Shown: positions 6,601 to 7,009 of the stretch, one piece after another | Numbering within the stretch: the first letter of the stretch is position 1 | How the letters are laid out: the number at the start of each line of letters is the position of its first letter | Source of the DNA: Saprospiraceae bacterium | GTDB taxonomy: Bacteria; Bacteroidota; Bacteroidia; Chitinophagales; Saprospiraceae | Direction: 5' to 3' | Length of the DNA: 7,009 nt | Assembly (NCBI GenBank): GCA_013001805.1 | Contig: JABDLW010000200.1 | Location: forward strand, 1 to 7,009 | Position numbers and translations under genes: made by a program | The notes under the pieces: model-generated | Told to the model about the DNA's origin: nothing | Database searches by the model: none | What the model saw: the letters and a program-made list of their open reading frames with translations, nothing else

Positions 6601-7009
6601 TTTACAAAGTTCTCTAATCCTAAACGATTTCTATGAATCAGCCCAAGATGATTATACGAAAGGAACGGTGAGCTATCCCCTATCGAATCTCGAGTTAGGC
6701 ACCCAAACTATAACTGTTAAAGCCTGGGACATAGCTAATAACTCCAGTGAAGCTATTGTAGAATTCCTGGTGGTTGATGAAGCCGAGAACGGATTAAGAC
6801 ATGTTTTGAACTATCCTAACCCATTCTCCACCAGCACTTGCTTTCAATTTGAACATCAACTGCAGAATCAGGACTTGGACATCCGGGTTGAAATACTCAC
6901 GCCTTCGGGACGTATAGTTCAGGTTTTGGAACAATCAGTCAAGGCTTCAGGGTTTCTCTCCAGAGATATCAAATGGGACGGCCGTGACGAGTTTGGTGAT
7001 CCCCTGGGC
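3650..7009 (+). CDS. porU: Type IX secretion system sortase PorU, gingipain-like C25 peptidase (3' end beyond window)
   Basis: Reading from 3650 gives 1120 codons without a stop, reaching the right edge exactly in frame. PorU sits on the cell surface with PorV, removes the C-terminal sorting domain of T9SS cargo and, in Porphyromonas gingivalis, transfers cargo to A-LPS. Residues 1-29 are a signal peptide (core TIFLILACCLFYS, probable cut FG/QK). Residues 30-410 form a beta-rich N-terminal region (ILGAGGGTLPE, DDLVEVSIQVKGEADG, ILFYGEG). The C25 domain spans about 411-790: DYLLIYHPNF, YLLLMGDGSFDYR (481-493), SDDYFALLDDDEGG (522-535), VGRLPV (545-550), catalytic His654 in NYIGHGGSNGW, nucleophile Cys688 in TATCSFAGYDDP, and LLGDPALRL (775-783). 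Ig-like sequence follows. The end carries YPNPF (1055-1059) and WDGRDEFGDPLG (1109-1120), a FlgD-like/type A sorting module, so probably only a few dozen codons are missing. In-frame ATGs also exist at 3599 and 3665. I prefer 3650 (MKRDLMK) because it gives a basic, short signal-peptide start; 3665 is possible and has AAAAGGGA ahead of it. The upstream YfhO-like gene may share its transcript. Confidence 0.96.
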   Translation, partial: MKRDLMKDSTQTIFLILACCLFYSTECFGQKSRSALADGNIYQFSTKQRGIYRLDYAFLEKLGVNPTTIDPKKIQILGAGGGTLPEPNSQPRIDDLVEVSIQVKGEADGTFNKEDVILFYGEGSDKWKYDELSGYFYKEENPYEDLNFYFLKLADQNGKRIILQESPGSAIYQTGAYDTYQHYESDQYNLLYDANDANLQGSGRLWVGDLFKAERVKDFSTSFDFSQALISEPAYVNLQFVARSSQSSKVFLNAGGTELEVSIASSDVTKIETDYAKIRSIKESINLSSTSPKIEIRYPSLGNNNVGWLDYLEFNFRAQLNYLQDQLIITDLQAPEGEPCQYNINNNGSTLRVWEISDPLQVAEIQVFDNTPGTAFRTTHSKLATYIAFAEKHALIPEPVGKVENQDLHGLDDVDYLLIYHPNFKEAANKLVAHRRSLNNFRVEAVAIDQVFNEFSSGKSDPTAIRDFARFLYKKSSTFKYLLLMGDGSFDYRHIYSDINDESFIPVYETERSLHPIEAFPSDDYFALLDDDEGGSWRGALDIAVGRLPVRTLDEANIVVDKIIKYETDQRSFGDWRLKVLFVADDEDGNRHLDSADEIAELTKDKYPVFNVNKVYLDAYEQENTPGGVFNFKAKEALNQSLFKGQLVVNYIGHGGSNGWAQERVLQQEDIDKWNNADRLPLLVTATCSFAGYDDPRKITAGEYTITHPSGGSIALFTTVRAVYARSNERLTRSVFNHIFEPVDGRLRTIGEILVASKNANAADTSGTNARKFTLLGDPALRLAFPEYQAHTTRINGKTIDDPSLDTLNALSKVEIEGEVLDQNGALASTFNGKIYPTIFDKIVTLKTLAQDKGSTERKFDLQKSIIFKGLASVVNGKFKFSFVVPKDINYAFGRGKISYYAESETLLDAGGSSQSIMVGGTKKEGIDDTEGPEIEIYMNDENFVYGGITDRNPVLFLKLQDENGINVIGNSIGHDLTAVINQNLQSSLILNDFYESAQDDYTKGTVSYPLSNLELGTQTITVKAWDIANNSSEAIVEFLVVDEAENGLRHVLNYPNPFSTSTCFQFEHQLQNQDLDIRVEILTPSGRIVQVLEQSVKASGFLSRDIKWDGRDEFGDPLG
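4226..4243 (+). repeat. Perfect 9-bp tandem duplication in porU
   Basis: GATGCCAAT occurs twice with no spacer and encodes DANDAN (residues 193-198) in the N-terminal beta-rich region of PorU. It preserves frame and probably lies in a surface loop. It is a small, recent-looking duplication with no evident function. Confidence 0.85.

Noticed and set aside
1..7009. RNA genes, CRISPR arrays, insertion sequences or a novel defence or mobile system
   Set aside because: Coding sequence fills nearly the whole window, only 86 and 61 bp are intergenic, and no repeats with spacers, transposase motifs or tRNA-like folds were seen. All three genes belong to recognisable families.

Overview
The window looks like chromosomal DNA from a member of the Bacteroidota. 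Three things point there. It carries two type IX secretion system (T9SS) genes, a system confined to that phylum and its close relatives. The starts lack strong Shine-Dalgarno sequences and have A/T-rich leaders. The encoded proteins show the usual Bacteroidota hallmarks: a QDP-x-FSQFY PorP/SprF signature, a YPNPF/WDG C-terminal module, and a YfhO-type membrane protein. A Saprospiria- or Cytophagia-like lineage is my guess from the style of the PorU protein; the window has no taxonomic marker gene.

Layout. Positions 1-658 (minus strand) hold the N-terminal 219 codons of a PorP/SprF-family outer-membrane protein that runs off the left edge. An 86-bp A/T-rich divergent intergenic region (659-744) follows. 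Positions 745-3588 (plus) encode a 947-residue YfhO-family polytopic membrane protein, probably a GT-C-type glycosyltransferase-like protein, starting with TTG and carrying a predicted beta-rich C-terminal domain after its last membrane segment. After a 61-bp gap with a small perfect inverted repeat, positions 3650-7009 (plus) encode PorU, the gingipain-like (family C25) T9SS sortase. Its catalytic His and Cys are visible, and the gene is cut by the right edge only a little before its expected end.

How the genes may work together. PorU cleaves the C-terminal sorting domain from T9SS cargo at the cell surface and, in the model organism, joins the cargo to A-type lipopolysaccharide. PorP/SprF proteins are outer-membrane T9SS components or cargo-associated partners. 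A membrane sugar-transfer protein placed directly upstream of the sortase, on the same strand, raises the possibility that it decorates the glycan or lipid anchor, but that is only inference from position. I found no RNA genes, mobile elements, CRISPR array, frameshifts or convincing terminators. The window reads as an ordinary core T9SS neighbourhood with a few local oddities rather than as a new system.
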